From assembly GCF_004210375.1 (NCBI RefSeq), contig NC_134834.1:146787009-146851008 (forward strand): a stretch of DNA of 64,000 nucleotides, read 5' to 3'. The stretch's first letter is position 1; the number at the start of each line of letters is the position of its first letter. This DNA comes from Tachypleus tridentatus (Eukaryota > Arthropoda > Merostomata > Xiphosura > Limulidae). A program made the position numbers and the translations under genes. Below, piece by piece: positions 10,546-23,900 of this stretch. The notes below the pieces were generated by a model. The model was not told where the DNA came from, ran no database searches, and worked only from the letters and a program-made list of their open reading frames with translations.

Positions 10546-11198
10546 GGCAGTTAGTTAGGTAACATCCAAGAGAAAACACAAAACGTGTTGACAAACATAA
10601 CATCACAACTTTTATATGTTTACTTATCTTAATTTCTGCAAATGTTGCTGCTTTGTATCCGGGAAGAACAGCTGGAAAAGTCTATGGGGAAAAAAATAGA
10701 GACAGCATGTGGTGATAATTACATCTGTTCTTGCTACATTATTGAAATAGTAGTATTATAAAAAAACTTGTAAACATTTCGCACGAAACGTTTTATTCTA
10801 CATGCAACTTGAGGTGTAATTTAGCTTAATTGTCATGTATAACATTCAGTGGCTCGTGTGTTAAAAAAAAAAAAAATTCAACGTTTTTCTTTTCACTTCA
10901 AATTACCCAACGACTAATGACATCGTGTTCCCTGAACGAGATCGTTTAAGTTTTCAGAAGACTGCTTTGATTAAGAGCTGGGAGGAATAAATGGTGTACG
11001 ATACTGTATAACAGGAACAAATGTTTTCACACAGCAAATGCATGACACATTGTTGTTAATTACATTATTACATGAAATATGTGACTTCACACTTATTAAT
11101 AATTATTAATAAATGGCTAATTATAATTAGCCATTTGTTACAACTCTACATGTTGGAGTTTGGACACATATTTCAATCATACTTACAGAAGCCTGTGT
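10546..11198. other. Upstream flank of the astacin gene
   Basis: Likely holds the minus-strand promoter, but no motif can be assigned. Contains the 26-bp perfect palindrome at 11111-11136 and a poly(A) run near 10865. Confidence 0.35.
11111..11136. repeat. Perfect 26-bp palindrome
   Basis: Arm AAATGGCTAATTA meets its exact reverse complement with no spacer. It lies about 570 bp upstream of the astacin start and could be a protein-binding site or a chance AT-rich cruciform. Confidence 0.8.
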
Positions 11199-11483
11199 AA
11201 TACAATTGGCCCGGCATGGCCAAGCGTGTTAAGGCGTGCGACTCGTAATCTGAGGGTCCCGGGTTCGCATCCCCGTCGCGCCAAACATGCTCGCCCTTTC
11301 AGCCGTGGGGGCGTTATAATGTGACGGTCAATCCAACTATTCGTTGGTAAAAGAGTAGCCCAAGAGTTGGCGGTGGGTGGTGATGACTTCCCTCTAGTCT
11401 TACACTGCAAAATTAAGGACGACAAGCACAGATAGTCCTCGTGTAGCTTTGTGCGAAATTAAAAACAAACAAACAATACAATT
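11199..11483 (+). repeat. Full-length family A SINE with 9-bp TSD
   Basis: Element 11208-11474 flanked by AATACAATT at 11199-11207 and 11475-11483. Head GGCCCGGCATGGCCAAGCG, close to the family consensus, so a relatively young copy. Confidence 0.92.
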
Positions 11484-11587
11484 ATTTCGGAATTAACCAA
11501 TCATTTTCTTCGTAACATTACATATTTGAAATTAATCCCCCTGGTGACTCAGTAATAAGTATAACGCCTAGTGACATGAAATAGTGT

Positions 11588-11835
11588 GCCTGACATGGCC
11601 AGGTGGCCATGCATTCGTAAACTCAGGGTCGCGGGTTTGAATCCTCGTCACACCAATCAGGTGTGGGGCAGTTGAAACGTGACGACCAACCCCATTATTT
11701 GTTGGTAAAAAGTAGCCTAAGAGTTGGTGATGGGTGATTTTGATTAGCTACCTTCCCTCTAGTCTTGCACTACTAAATTAGAGACGGCTAGCACAGATAG
11801 TCCTCGTGTAGCTTTGCGCGAAATTTAAAACAAAT
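11588..11835 (+). repeat. Family A SINE
   Basis: Head GCCTGACATGGCCAGGTGG, shortened body, tail TTTGCGCGAAATTTAAAACA. AAATAGT-like sequence on both sides may be the target duplication. Confidence 0.82.
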
Positions 11836-12297
11836 ATTAAATAGTAGGCTTCAATACCTTTAGTGGCCGTAATACAGATAGTTTACTATATAGTATTGTG
11901 TTTAATACTAAAAACAAAACAACTGACCACGCCATTCTCTGATTAACTAGTTTTGTGTGTAATATGACTCTTCTCGAAGAAATTCATGTATTGTAGAATT
12001 ATGACCTTAGGAAACTAGAAGTTTAAGGACTGTGACTTTTAAAAGTTAGTGTGCTAAGGGTGGCGACTTTTCGAAAACAGTATTCTCTTACCAAAGTAAG
12101 CAGCTGTTTAAGACTTCTAAATATCACTTTTAAATTATGACTTTTTTTTTTTTTTTTTACACTATTTCCCCTATTATAGAGCGTGCCCTAGTGTTCGGTA
12201 TTATAAAAATGAGGGTTGAAGGTACCTCGTCCGCAGTTGTCAAAGCAATGGGTGTAATTAATTACAAGTGTAAGAATATAATGTTACTTTTTGGTTA

Positions 12298-12413
12298 GAC
12301 AAGAGTTGGTGGCGAGTTTGTTGACTAGCTGCCTTCCCTGTAGTCTCACTTTAAAATCAGAAATGTTCATATGTTTTGTGGCTTTGCGCGAAATTCTGAA
12401 ACAGACCCTACAA
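12298..12413 (+). repeat. Family A SINE, 5'-truncated
   Basis: Only the body from AGAGTTGGTGGCGAG onward and the tail GCTTTGCGCGAAATTCTG remain. Confidence 0.65.
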
Positions 12414-12899
12414 CCGTTTTTATTCAGTGTCATTTTTCATAAAATAAAATAAAGAAAACCAGTAATATATATTCTTTTTTAGAGTAAATGTCGCGGAACT
12501 GAAAGTATATTAGCCATTTTGTGAATAAATGATTTTGAGGTCTGAAAGACAAAAAAAATTAAAAAAAAAACCTGTATATTACACCTTCATCGCGAACTGG
12601 GACAGCTGGCAAGACCACAAACAAAATATCGCGGATTACAGCTGCTGTCAATACCACAGGAATAATAATAAACATAAGTTAGGGTTACTGGCTAAACCGT
12701 GGATGAACAGCTCGCAACTCCTTAACAAAAATCATATTCGACTATGTTTTTAATTAGAAGTAAAACTTTTTTACTTAAGGAGAATAAGAAGATATGTGAA
12801 AACATGTAGTTAAAAGGTTTGATTGATGTTTCATTTTATATAAAAATAAGATCGTTTTGGTTAAAGCAACAATATTTACATTATTTTATAAAATAAAAG

Positions 12900-13945
12900 C
12901 ATTTATATTGTCTGGAACTGAGGTAGTGCCACAGGGAGCCTCAGTTTCGTCTCGAACTTTATCAAAGTTGCTTTCGATCTTCTGTGGCAAAGGTGATTTT
13001 AGATAAACAAAGCGATTGTTTCCCAATCAAATAGTGGAAAGTAAACGGAAAGGAAAATACACTGAGAAAAAATCAAGGTTTCCATAATAAGTGGAAAAAC
13101 AAGTTCTTTTTTCATTGAACATAATGCAGTGTATCCATATTGTCAGACTTGGATATCTCAGTTTAAAATCTTCAAACTTGCATCGTAATTTTGTTTAAAG
13201 CCATGCACATATGGATCAAAACTTTCCACAAGGTTCTGACCTCTGCACATTAGAAAGTAAAAACTTTGAAGAAACGAATGGATGTACAAGCCAGGGTTTT
13301 ACCGGTTTTGTCAACTCTTCACAGACTGCAACGTTGACCTCGTATCAAGTCGCTTGAAATATAGTTAGAGGTATGAAGTCTAACCCTGAAGGTGAGTTTA
13401 CTAAGATGTGCTTAACTGGCGTTGCTTTAATTCTTTCATCAGAAAACAATGATCTATATATACATACAAAATATATATCAGATCTGCAACTGTTATGCCA
13501 CATATTTTTTGACATAAACAGTGATATTAAATCGTAACTCATTCACAACTTCAACGGTGTCGATTCTCGGGCATCGCTTTGAATGAGTCGTGTGACTTGC
13601 AAGTTAAGCCTAAATTAATAATACGTGTTCGTAAGAACTGTTTGACCTCTGTGTAAGACACGAGCTCCATGACATCGTATCATTAAAGGAAAGAGCTCGT
13701 GCACTAGAAATTAAAGAAGCTGTTATGTCAAAAGTCACACACACAAAATTGTCTTCACATAAGTTTGCTGAAATTGCAACAGTTTGAGCCTCATCCATCT
13801 GTCGGTGGATTCATAAGGCTTTGTAAATCTGGTAAATGCTTTCCAGAATTTTGAGAATTCCATTGTTTTATTCAATGTGAGCAACTGGTATCTAAAAACA
13901 CTTAAATTAGACCACGTCATAAAACCTGTTAGAAATTATGAATTT
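12900..13945 (-). pseudogene. Decayed protein-like region, possibly transposon-derived
   Basis: Several minus-strand frames keep protein-like stretches broken by stops and frameshifts, for example KPWLVHPFVSSKFLLSNVQ near 13.27 kb, CVTFDITASLISSARALSF near 13.7 kb and MEFSKFWKAFTRFTKPYES near 13.85 kb. The order and style recall hAT-type transposases of the SCAND3/ZBED group, but I cannot point to a diagnostic motif. It could also be chance open sequence. Confidence 0.25.
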
Positions 13946-14431
13946 CATTCGTACAAATATACTGAATTACACAGTTGCTAACTGCTATACCACAAGAAAA
14001 CACGATTATTACAGGTTAGAGATGCTGGTAAGACCACAGTGGAAAAAAAGATAATTAGGTGAGAGTGAGTCGCCCATCTTAAATTCTATCCAGTTAAGCA
14101 AAAAAAAATGTATTTAAAATATGAGAAAAACAACTTCAAGTACCGTCGCAATTCATCATTTTCAGTGAAAATTACAAAACGGTTTCAAAAAGTAAGACGC
14201 AGAACTCCTCACTACCAGAAAGGTTCACTACTTAATCCCTTTTCTCCCCTAATCAATACATATATTAAAGATGAACCAAGACTGTTTTAGTGCTTCTAAC
14301 TTCACCAACTGCTTTTTTAATATAAAAATGTTTGTTTTTAACTGTTTATAGGTTACTAAAGGTTAATTGCTTATGAGAAACTAGTCAAAGATAAGTTCCC
14401 TAACATTTACTTATGATAAAAGATTATGTTC

Positions 14432-14685
14432 TCACACCAAACATGCTCGCCCTTTCAGCCGTGGAGGCGTTACAATGTTACAGCCAATTCCACTATTCGT
14501 TGGTAAAAGAGGATCCCATTACACTAAAGAATTTTACCCATTCGTTGGTAAAAGAGGATCCCAATAGTTGGCGGTGGGTGGTGATGACTGGCTGCCTTCC
14601 CCCTAGTCTTACACTGCTAAATTAGGGACGGCTAGCACAGATAGCCCTCGAGTGGCTTGGTGCGAAATAAAAAAAACAACAACAA
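14432..14685 (+). repeat. Family A SINE, head missing, with internal 45-bp duplication
   Basis: Begins at TCACACCAAACATGCTCGCC and ends in the usual tail. The segment ATTCGTTGGTAAAAGAGG occurs twice (14495 and 14540), so the body carries a 45-bp tandem duplication. Confidence 0.85.
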
Positions 14686-14862
14686 AAACACAGCTCAGAA
14701 GTCAGAAAAGGTTTCTTCCAGAAAAAAGTGTAATTTGCAAAATATAACTCGTATAAGTAAGTATTTTACTTTAAACTTAGAACTGCCTAGTTCATAACAT
14801 GCTAATTTTATTTTTCCTTGTACACAGACAAGATTAATATTCTGTGATGATTTTCTGTACAG

Positions 14863-14987
14863 GTCACGTTTAGATCCAGGTTTCTCGAGACTGAAGCCTA
14901 CGAAAAGATGTGTACTCTTAAAAGACCTGTGTTTACAGAATTTGGAACTAGGTCGTATCCTGATCCATGCAAGAAATTATTTTCCAG
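14863..14987 (+). CDS. Carotenoid oxygenase, first visible exon
   Basis: Acceptor TTCTGTACAG, ends AG|gttag in phase 2. Encodes VTFRSRFLETEAYEKM and then the family motif EFGTRSYPDPCKKLFS. It is internal: there is no ATG at its start and it needs upstream exons. Confidence 0.88.
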
Positions 14988-17900
14988 GTTAGAAACGATC
15001 GCGTGTTTTTAATTTTGTGGTGATGCCAATTTTACAACAGAAAAAACTCCAGACATGTTTTATGATATATCATAATGCACTTTCTTGGAGTTAACTATAA
15101 CGTGTTTGTTTTTTTCTTGGAATTAATTACAATACAATTAGGCTTAAAATTCTTTTACGGGAATGGTGTACAGTTCCTTAGTGGAGAACTTTTTGTTTTT
15201 TAAGAAGATATTAAAACTCAACTTTTAATTAATCTATTACTTTGTGATTTTAGTAAAAATGAAATTGTATTTGAAAAAAATTCAAAATATAGTAACCCAA
15301 ATATTTTAATTTCAAAACTCATAAGGAGAAAGTTTTGTATCTGAATTATTATGTAAACGATACCTTTTTAAAGTAGTGATGGATGGTTTTTTCTGTATAA
15401 TTTTTTTTTACTTTTCTTTTATCTGCCACGATTTACAGCCGTAAATGTCATTCGTACAACGCCATAACTCGTCAGATGAACTTTTATCTACGATAGTTCT
15501 ATGTGTAGTGTTAATATTCAGTAAAGTGGTGGAAAACAACTTTTGGGACACATACAATGTATTTGTTAGTAGAATGGGAGTTCTCGGATTGTTCAATGAG
15601 ATTAGGCCACCCAGTCCATTTTTAAGATCCACCGCTGAATTAACGAATAAGTTTCTAGACTTATAACGCAAAATCTGGGCTCGTTTCCCAGTTGTGAATA
15701 AAACGCAATGGCCGAATGTGTAAGTTTTTGCTAAAACAAATAATTAATCAATTAACCCATTTCTTAAGAATAAATAGACTGAAAAAGGTTGTGAGATAAA
15801 TATAGCTGCCTTCCCTCTATCTTACACTGCTAAATTAGGGACAGCTAGCACAGACAGCCCTCGAGTAGCTTTGTGCGAAATTCCAAAACAAACAAACAAA
15901 CAGACTAGAGGGAAGGGAGGTAGTTATCACCACCCACCGCTAACTCTTGGGCTACTCTTTTACTAACGAATAGTGGGATTGACCGTCACATTATAACGCC
16001 CCCACGGCTGAAAGGGCAAGCATGTTTGGCGCGACGGGGATGCGAACCCGCGACCCTCAGATTACGAGTCGCAAGCCTTAACACGCTTGGCCATGCTGGG
16101 CCATTTGTTATAGATTTTGTTTACCATTACAGTAAAGAAGTTTACCCTTTTATTATAGGTTTTGTTTACAGTGAAGGAATTTGCCAATTTTTCCCGAAAG
16201 CCCTATTTTTAATCACATTTTTAGGAAAACATAAAAATGTATTCGTATGTATACATGAGAGTTTGAGGTTTATTGAACAAATATACTTTAATAGGTCATT
16301 TTCACAAAACAGAAAAAGACCCCGTTCAAAACTTATGCTTTAAAATAGGTTTTATAGGTACACCAGGAAGACCGTCCTTTGTGACTCAGCTGTGAGTATG
16401 AAGGCTTAACAAATATTAGGCAACTATGATTTGTTATTACGCATTGAAGGTATAGAAATTGCTTCAGAATCCCTCTGAATAACGATTAGTATGGTGAGAC
16501 AATATTCGTGGCAGGTTTTATAATAACGATTTGTGCGGTGTGACAATATTCGTGGCAGGTTTTGGAATAACGATTGGTGTGGTGTGACAATATTCGTGGC
16601 AGGTTTTAGAATAACGATTGGTGCGGTGTGACAATATTCGTGGCAGGTTTTGGAATAACGATTGGTGTGGTGTGACAATATTCGTGGCAGGTTTTGGAAT
16701 AACGATTGGTGCGGTGTGACAATATTCGGGGCAGGTTTTGGAATAACGATTGGTGTGGTGTGACAATATTCGTGGCAGGTTTTGGAATAACGATTGGTGT
16801 GGTGTGACAATATTCGTGGCAGGTTTTGGAATAACGATTGGTGTGGTGTGACAATATTCGTGGCAGGTTTTGGAATAACGATTGGTGTGGTGTGACAATA
16901 TTCGTGGCAGGTTTTGGAATAACGATTGGTGTGGTGTGACAATATTCGTGGCGGGTTTTAGAATAACGATTAGTGTGGTGTGACAATATTCATGGCGGGT
17001 TTTAGAATAACGATTAGTGTGGTGTGACAATATTCGTGGCGGGTTTTAGAATAACGATTAGTGTGGTGTGACAATATTCGGGGCAAGTTTTTAAATAACG
17101 ATTAGTGTGGTGTGACAATATTCGGGGCAAGTTTTTAAATAACGATTAGTGTGGTGTGACAATATTCGGGGCAAGTTTTTAAATAACGATTAGTGTGGTG
17201 TGACAATATTCGGGGCAAGTTTTTAAATAACGATTAGTGTGGTGTGACAATATTCGGGGCAAGTTTTTAAATAACGATTAGTGTGGTGTGATAATATTCG
17301 GGGCAAATTTTTAAATAACGATTAGTGTGGTGTGATAATATTCGTGACAGGTTTCTGTCCCAGCTGATTCCCGGGGACATGACCGATAATGCTATTGGCA
17401 ATGTTTTCACAATGTCAGACGAACTATACTGTGTCACTGAGACCTGCTACCTGTGGAAAGTGGACCCCGAAACACTGAAGACTGTTGACAAGGTATGAAG
17501 GTTTTGTCAAAATATCTGTTGTTTAAGATAATAAACAGAATAGAACGGAAGTTTTATTAGCTTTAAGATGGTCCCTTAGATCAGAAGGATTAGATGTGTG
17601 AGGTTATAATGATTTGTTTTCTTCTTAAACCTGTCATTACTAAGACTAAGAGACAGAGGCAACTGGTTTTGTTCAAAACGAAGGAACTTAGCGCAGATAG
17701 CCCTCTGGTAGCTTTATGCGAAATTAAAAACAAAAAAAAACAAAGGAACTTCATACACATTGAAACACTCACAGTAGCTACAACTCTGAATTAAACTTCA
17801 GATATTTTAACGTAATCAAAACTTAAGTGCTGGATCTAGTTGAAAGTTAGTTTGTTGTTATTTTTCTTTTATTAGCTCACTTAAAAGGAAAACTTAAAAC

Positions 17901-20900
17901 CACTCATCTCCAAAGCCATCTTCAACGTACTGGTAGTAGTTTTTCAAAACGTGCCTTAAGTTTGTGTTTATCATTCAGAGAAAAAAGAACAATAAACATG
18001 AAACAAACTCTGGTAATTGTATAATTTAGAGCGAGACAGAGAACATATTAGGAGGTTCTCTTGATAGTCCTGGGGCACAAAACTTATTTTGTTGTTGTCT
18101 TTTTATGACAGCTCGAACGCCCATATGGAATTATTGATGTGAAGAAAACATGGTCTGTCAGCTATTTCCTACAGTATTCATTTTCGTCAATTTTCGGAAG
18201 TTCTTCTGTATAGAAAACGAATGTTGTCAAATAATTACTAAACGGCTTCCTATTGAAAATCGAATAAAATAACTGTTTGTTTACCAAAATTGAGGGTTTT
18301 ACGATATCAAGACTAAATAGGGATGGACACAAGTATTATCTAATATCAGTTTTCATTACTACAAGTGTCATTGTATTTCAAGTTCATGAACTTCCACGGT
18401 AAATCATGGACCTTACATGAACTTATCTGTTTCCCCCCCCCACCTCCACCCAATGGATCACCAGAAAATATGCAAAGTTTCAAAGATAATTTCTTTTGCA
18501 AACTATCAGATTCACAACCTGACTCGCCCATAATTTCACAATACTATTTGGGGCGAAAGAATAACTATTAGGCTTTTGTTTTAGGTTTTCTTTAGCATTG
18601 CAGTAAAGAACTTTACCTATGGGTAAAGCATAAATTATTCATTGCGTAGCTCTGTGCTTAACAACAACTAAATCAAATTTTGTCTGATGCTTGATAGAAC
18701 TATAGATTTCGAAGCAGGCAAGCTGGGTTCGAATTCGTACATTACCACAGAATGCTCACCCATGTTTAAAACTATAGGTGCATTATATAAATGACAGTCA
18801 ATCCGTTACTATGAATGATAGGATGCTGCTTCCCTCTGGTCAGTAGTTTAGAATTATAAATGGCAACGGATAGCCAAAATAGCTTTGCCATAAATACAAA
18901 ATATCTTCATTTGCCACAACAAGAAATGAACTCAATTGGGTTTTGAAGATGTTCGTGGTAAAATCACAAGCACATCCATTAACTGACGTCCTCCCATTGT
19001 TTCTAATGATGTTGTAGATGGTAGAAGATAAAGCAGTGACTGTTTACGAGTCTTAGTTTGGTAGTTGGTATTCTTTTCATGTTGGTGCAAAGAGTCTTTG
19101 TTAGATGGTAAATTGTCAATAGTTTGCTTGACCTTTGAACCGTTAATAGGAAGACTTGCGCTGATAAAGTACGATTTAATAAAGTTTTAAATTTGCGCTA
19201 ATAAAGTAATGTTTAACAGGAAATTTTAAACTTGAGCTAATAGTGTTTGAGATATGATGTTTTAGTTAATGGCTATAAACTTGATAACAATAAGATAGTT
19301 ATGTTATAAATTTATATTAAACAATGGTTGTACAATTATATTGATAACGGCAATAGAGTACCATTAAACAATGGTTATACACGTTTAATAATAATATCAA
19401 CAGAGTAATAATAAACAAAAATTTATAATAATGAACGGTCGTAGACTGTTAATAATAATTAGATACTGTTGGTCAGAAGAAAAATTCCTCTAGCTATAAT
19501 CAACACGCACTTATGAAGAGATATTAAATAAATATAAAACAGAAACGAAGGATGTCTTTTGATTTACCAATATGGAGAAAGGATGTAGTACAAAATAACA
19601 CCTTATTTTATAAAGAAACAATTTAATTTTTTGTTTAGTGGAAAAGATTAAATATAACTTTGTTCTTATCTACTATGTGTCGGAAAGGTCAATCTAGAGA
19701 AGCTGATATCTATCAATCTGGCCAGTGCCCATCCTCACACGGATCCTGATGGCACCAGCTACAACCTAGGTTGCAGCTTCCATAAGGGTTTGAGGTATCA
19801 TATAATTAAGATCCCTCCACAACCACCAGTTAAGGAGGAAGAAGTGAATGGTAATTATTTAATTCCATAACAATGGCATTTGAAACTTTTTTTCGTCTTC
19901 CTAATGGCTATTTTCAAAATATCGTTACAATTCACTACATTCCAACAGTTATTCTGTTGTGTGTATTCATTTACCTGTCTATTTCTGTCATCAGTATAAG
20001 CACACTTAGCCCTCTGGTGAGCTGTTATGTGAAATATTATTTCAAATAATTTGCACTGTCAGATATGTTATAATGTGCGGTATTGACTTTTAAAATATCT
20101 TAAGTCCATTCATCAATTGTTGTTTTCTTGTATTTAATTTGTCTAGTCACATTCTTACCTTTGTTGTATTCTACCAAGATAATATATAATGTTCATCTGT
20201 TTGAGTGCTTTCTTCCACGGAGGTCAGTTTTTTAACCTTGAGTATTTTGTGTCCAGTGCTGAAAGTCCAACAGTCACACCTGGCTTAGCAATATATACAA
20301 CACTAACCAAATCATTAATCGACTTAAACATTTAACAGTGATATCTTGATTAGGAATATCTCTAATTTTAATCAAATCGTTAACTGATTTAAGTCTTAAA
20401 ATGATGTTTTAACTAGAAATAATGTAAACTACTGACCAACTCCTTAATAGACTTCAATTTCGTAAGGATCAGGGTAAAAATTACGTATTTTTAAAATAAT
20501 ATATTTGTTTACTTTGTTACTTAAATATTGGTAAAGATACTCTGAAAGCACTAATAGACTTAAGTCCATTTTGTAATAATTGATTAACATTGAATTCCTT
20601 AAGGCATACATTTGTTTTTTATTTGTTTTGTTTTTTTAGGACCAAGAGCCTTCTTGAAGGCATCTGTTATAACTTCCATATCATCGAGCTGGAAAACATG
20701 TTTCAGTTACTATCACAGTTTTGCTATAACAGAAAATTACATCATATTACTTGAACAGCCCCATCTCGTAAACACCTTGAAACTAGCGGCATCTGTAGTC
20801 AGAGGGCAAGCCCTAATTGACTGTATGGATTGGACTCCAAAAGAAAAGGTATAAAACAAAACCTACAGTGTAAAAAAAATATTTATATATATTATTCACG

Positions 20901-23900
20901 TCTTTAAGTGTTAGGTATTTATTGATCTAAATACATTTCCTAATAAAATAAAAATTACATTTTAATTTTTAATAGGTGCTGATAACACTGCACAACAAAG
21001 TTTTTGCTTCTTGAACACTGCTGGGTGTTCCTTATAGATTTTTGTCTGTTGATCACAAAAATCACATCCAAATTTGCCCATCACGTACCGTTTCATTTAA
21101 ATCTTTAGTTGCTACAATGGAAAAACGATATCAGGGCAACTGGAATCTGTCAATGCTTGCTGACTGCTGTTGGACACTGCCTAACAAATCTTCAAAGAAG
21201 TTGTTAACAACTTTCTTGGCAACTATAGAGCTCCACATTACATTCAGCTGGTAGACAAACTTCTCAAAGCATAGAAAACAATGAAGTGCAAAATGTCACT
21301 CAAGATTCATTTCCTCCATTCACACTTGGACTTCAAATCTCGGTGCTGTCACTGAAGAACACGGTGAAAGGTTTCATCAAAACATTGCTACAATGGAAAA
21401 ACGATATCAGGGCAACTGGAATCGGTCAATGCTTGCTGACTACTGTTGGACACTGCAAAGTGATGTAACGGACATTGAATACAAACGAAAATCAGGAACA
21501 CAACACTTTTAATTATGTTGAACTTAATAGCTTATTAGAAACATAAACGCAATTAACTACGTTATTGCCGGTAAACAGTTAACTGTCTATTTCTCAGAGT
21601 TCCTACGTGATGAAGCAAAACCAAAACTATATACCCCCCAGGTATCTATCACAATCAGCAAAAACTTTTCAAAAAAATTGTTGTGCAGTGTTATCCCCTG
21701 TATATAAAATATAAGATTATACCATTATCGTTATTTAAAGTTTCTGGACGATCCAGTTACCTTTATTTGTTTGTTTCTGTTGTTGTTGTATTTGCTCCAT
21801 GGTGAAACAGCGGTAAGATTATGTATGGATTTGTAACGCTTAAGTCCGGAATTCGAATCCTTGTGGTGGATCCAGCAGATATACCAATTTGGCTTTGCTC
21901 TAAAATACAAACAAATACGTGTCATTTTAAAACTGAGTACACGTAGATCGAATAAATATTTTCATGATGTTAATAATAAAAATAGGGACAGCTTTAATTT
22001 CTTATATTTATTAGTTTATTTTTTATTTAAAAAATGTTATAAGGTGTAAATTTTTGAAAATTCAAAAACAAGATATATAAAATTTGCATAAAAATAAAGC
22101 GCCACCTTTCTTTAGAATTCGGGTCACACCAAACATACTCCCCCTTTCAGCCAACCATTATGAGAGATGCCAACCATTACGATTTGAGCGTAATCATTAC
22201 GATTTTGGTGTATACATTACGATTATACGCTCATACAGACAAATGTTACGACTTGTTCCAACTCCCAAATTATTATATATTATATAGACCTATACAATAA
22301 AGTGATAAATTGTTCCCCCAGGGCTTGAAAAGGGTGAAAAAAAAATTTCTAGCGAGATACAAATAAATTTTGATAATAAATAAAAGACATAGTCCAAATG
22401 GCTACTTGCGATAATCATGTTTGTGCTTGAAATAATAAAAAATATTTGTCTACCAACGTCTACCAACAGTTTCAGTGCGGTACTTCTCCATAATGGGTAT
22501 GTGGGGGAATCCATAATTACGTCATCAGTGCTTGTAAGCCAATCAGCACTCACATAGATGGGTATTTCTCGTTTACTAGGACCATAGAAATACCAATGCG
22601 ATCGTTCACAAGATCGAAAAAAAAAAAAGAGGCCTCGTTCACCAGATTGTCTTGTTTCTGGCAAATCTAAAAGGACTAAAACTGTGAGTCAAAAATTTAG
22701 GAAAGAGTATATTGCAAAATATCTGGTCATTGCATCAAAAGTCAGTGACAGTCATGCGTTTTGTACAATTTGTCACATCGATTTTTCTGTGGCGCATGGC
22801 GGGATAAACGATTGTTCCAGACATACAAAATCGGCATTTCATCAACAAAAGGCTCAGGCGAAGACAAAAACGATGCAGATGAGGACGTTTATGAGTAAGA
22901 ATTCAGAATATGAAACCATAATGCAGAAGTGATGTTCACGCAATGTTCCTAGACTCTGATATAGCGAAAAAATATGGCTGTGCTAGAACTAAAACTACAG
23001 CCATTGTACAAATGTTGGTTTGTGAAGATGAAAAAATGATTTCAAGCATACTTACTAACAGTGTTTACAGTTTAGCCACAGATGGGTCCACAGACATGGA
23101 TGACTCAAAACTGTATCCAGTGGTTGTACGATATCTTGAACCTTTGCTTGGAAAATTGTTTGTTCTCTTTTGACAATGGTGGAACGGAAAGAAGCTTCAA
23201 CGAGAGAGAATATTTTCAAGCTTTTGGACCACGAACTGACAGAGGAAAATTCCATGGGAAAACTGTCTTAGTTTTTCTTCAGACAATGCCTCAATTATGT
23301 CTGGTATAGGTAAAGGTGTGATGCGATACATCTCAAGACGACAGCCTAGCTGTGCATGTCACCTCATGAATATTGCTGCCAAGAAAGCTCCCAGAGAACT
23401 GTCCTGCCCAGTTTGATATATTGATAGATATCCACTATTTTCTGGACAAAAGTGCTAGCAGAAAATATTTCAAAGAGTTTCAAGGATTGTATGACAAAAA
23501 AACAAGAAAATTTCTACAACTTGTTAACACAAGATGGCTATCATTTGGGGTGTGCCTCAACAGAATATTGGACATGTGGAAACCATTAAAGAAGTATTTT
23601 CACTGTGAAAAGGAAAAACTAGATTCAAAAGGATCTAAACGTGCAGATCAGTCAGGCAGCAAGACTTTAACAGTCAAGACGCCCTCCCAGCCACACAGGG
23701 GGACACTCAAGATATCCTCCGAGCCACACAGGGACACACTCAAAACAACCTCCCAGCCACACAGGGACACAAGACAACAGTCTCCAAAAGCAGACAAAGA
23801 AACAGTTGATAATGTGTTTAGGCAGTCTGACCTTGAACTAAAGAAGAGACAATCAACGAAAAAAGAGAAGAAAACGAAAGCTAGCAAGGAAGTAACCAAG

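Noticed and set aside
16424-17030. Overlapping 126-172-codon repetitive ORFs (HTNRYSKTCHEYC repeats)
   Set aside because: They are the minus-strand reading of the 44-bp minisatellite; all three frames stay open only because the unit lacks stops.
16478-17355. CRISPR-like array
   Set aside because: The units are contiguous tandem copies without variable spacers, in an animal intron.
18365-18571. 68-codon plus-strand ORF with poly-Pro
   Set aside because: The prolines come from a poly(C) tract, and the opposite frame is equally open; no family similarity.
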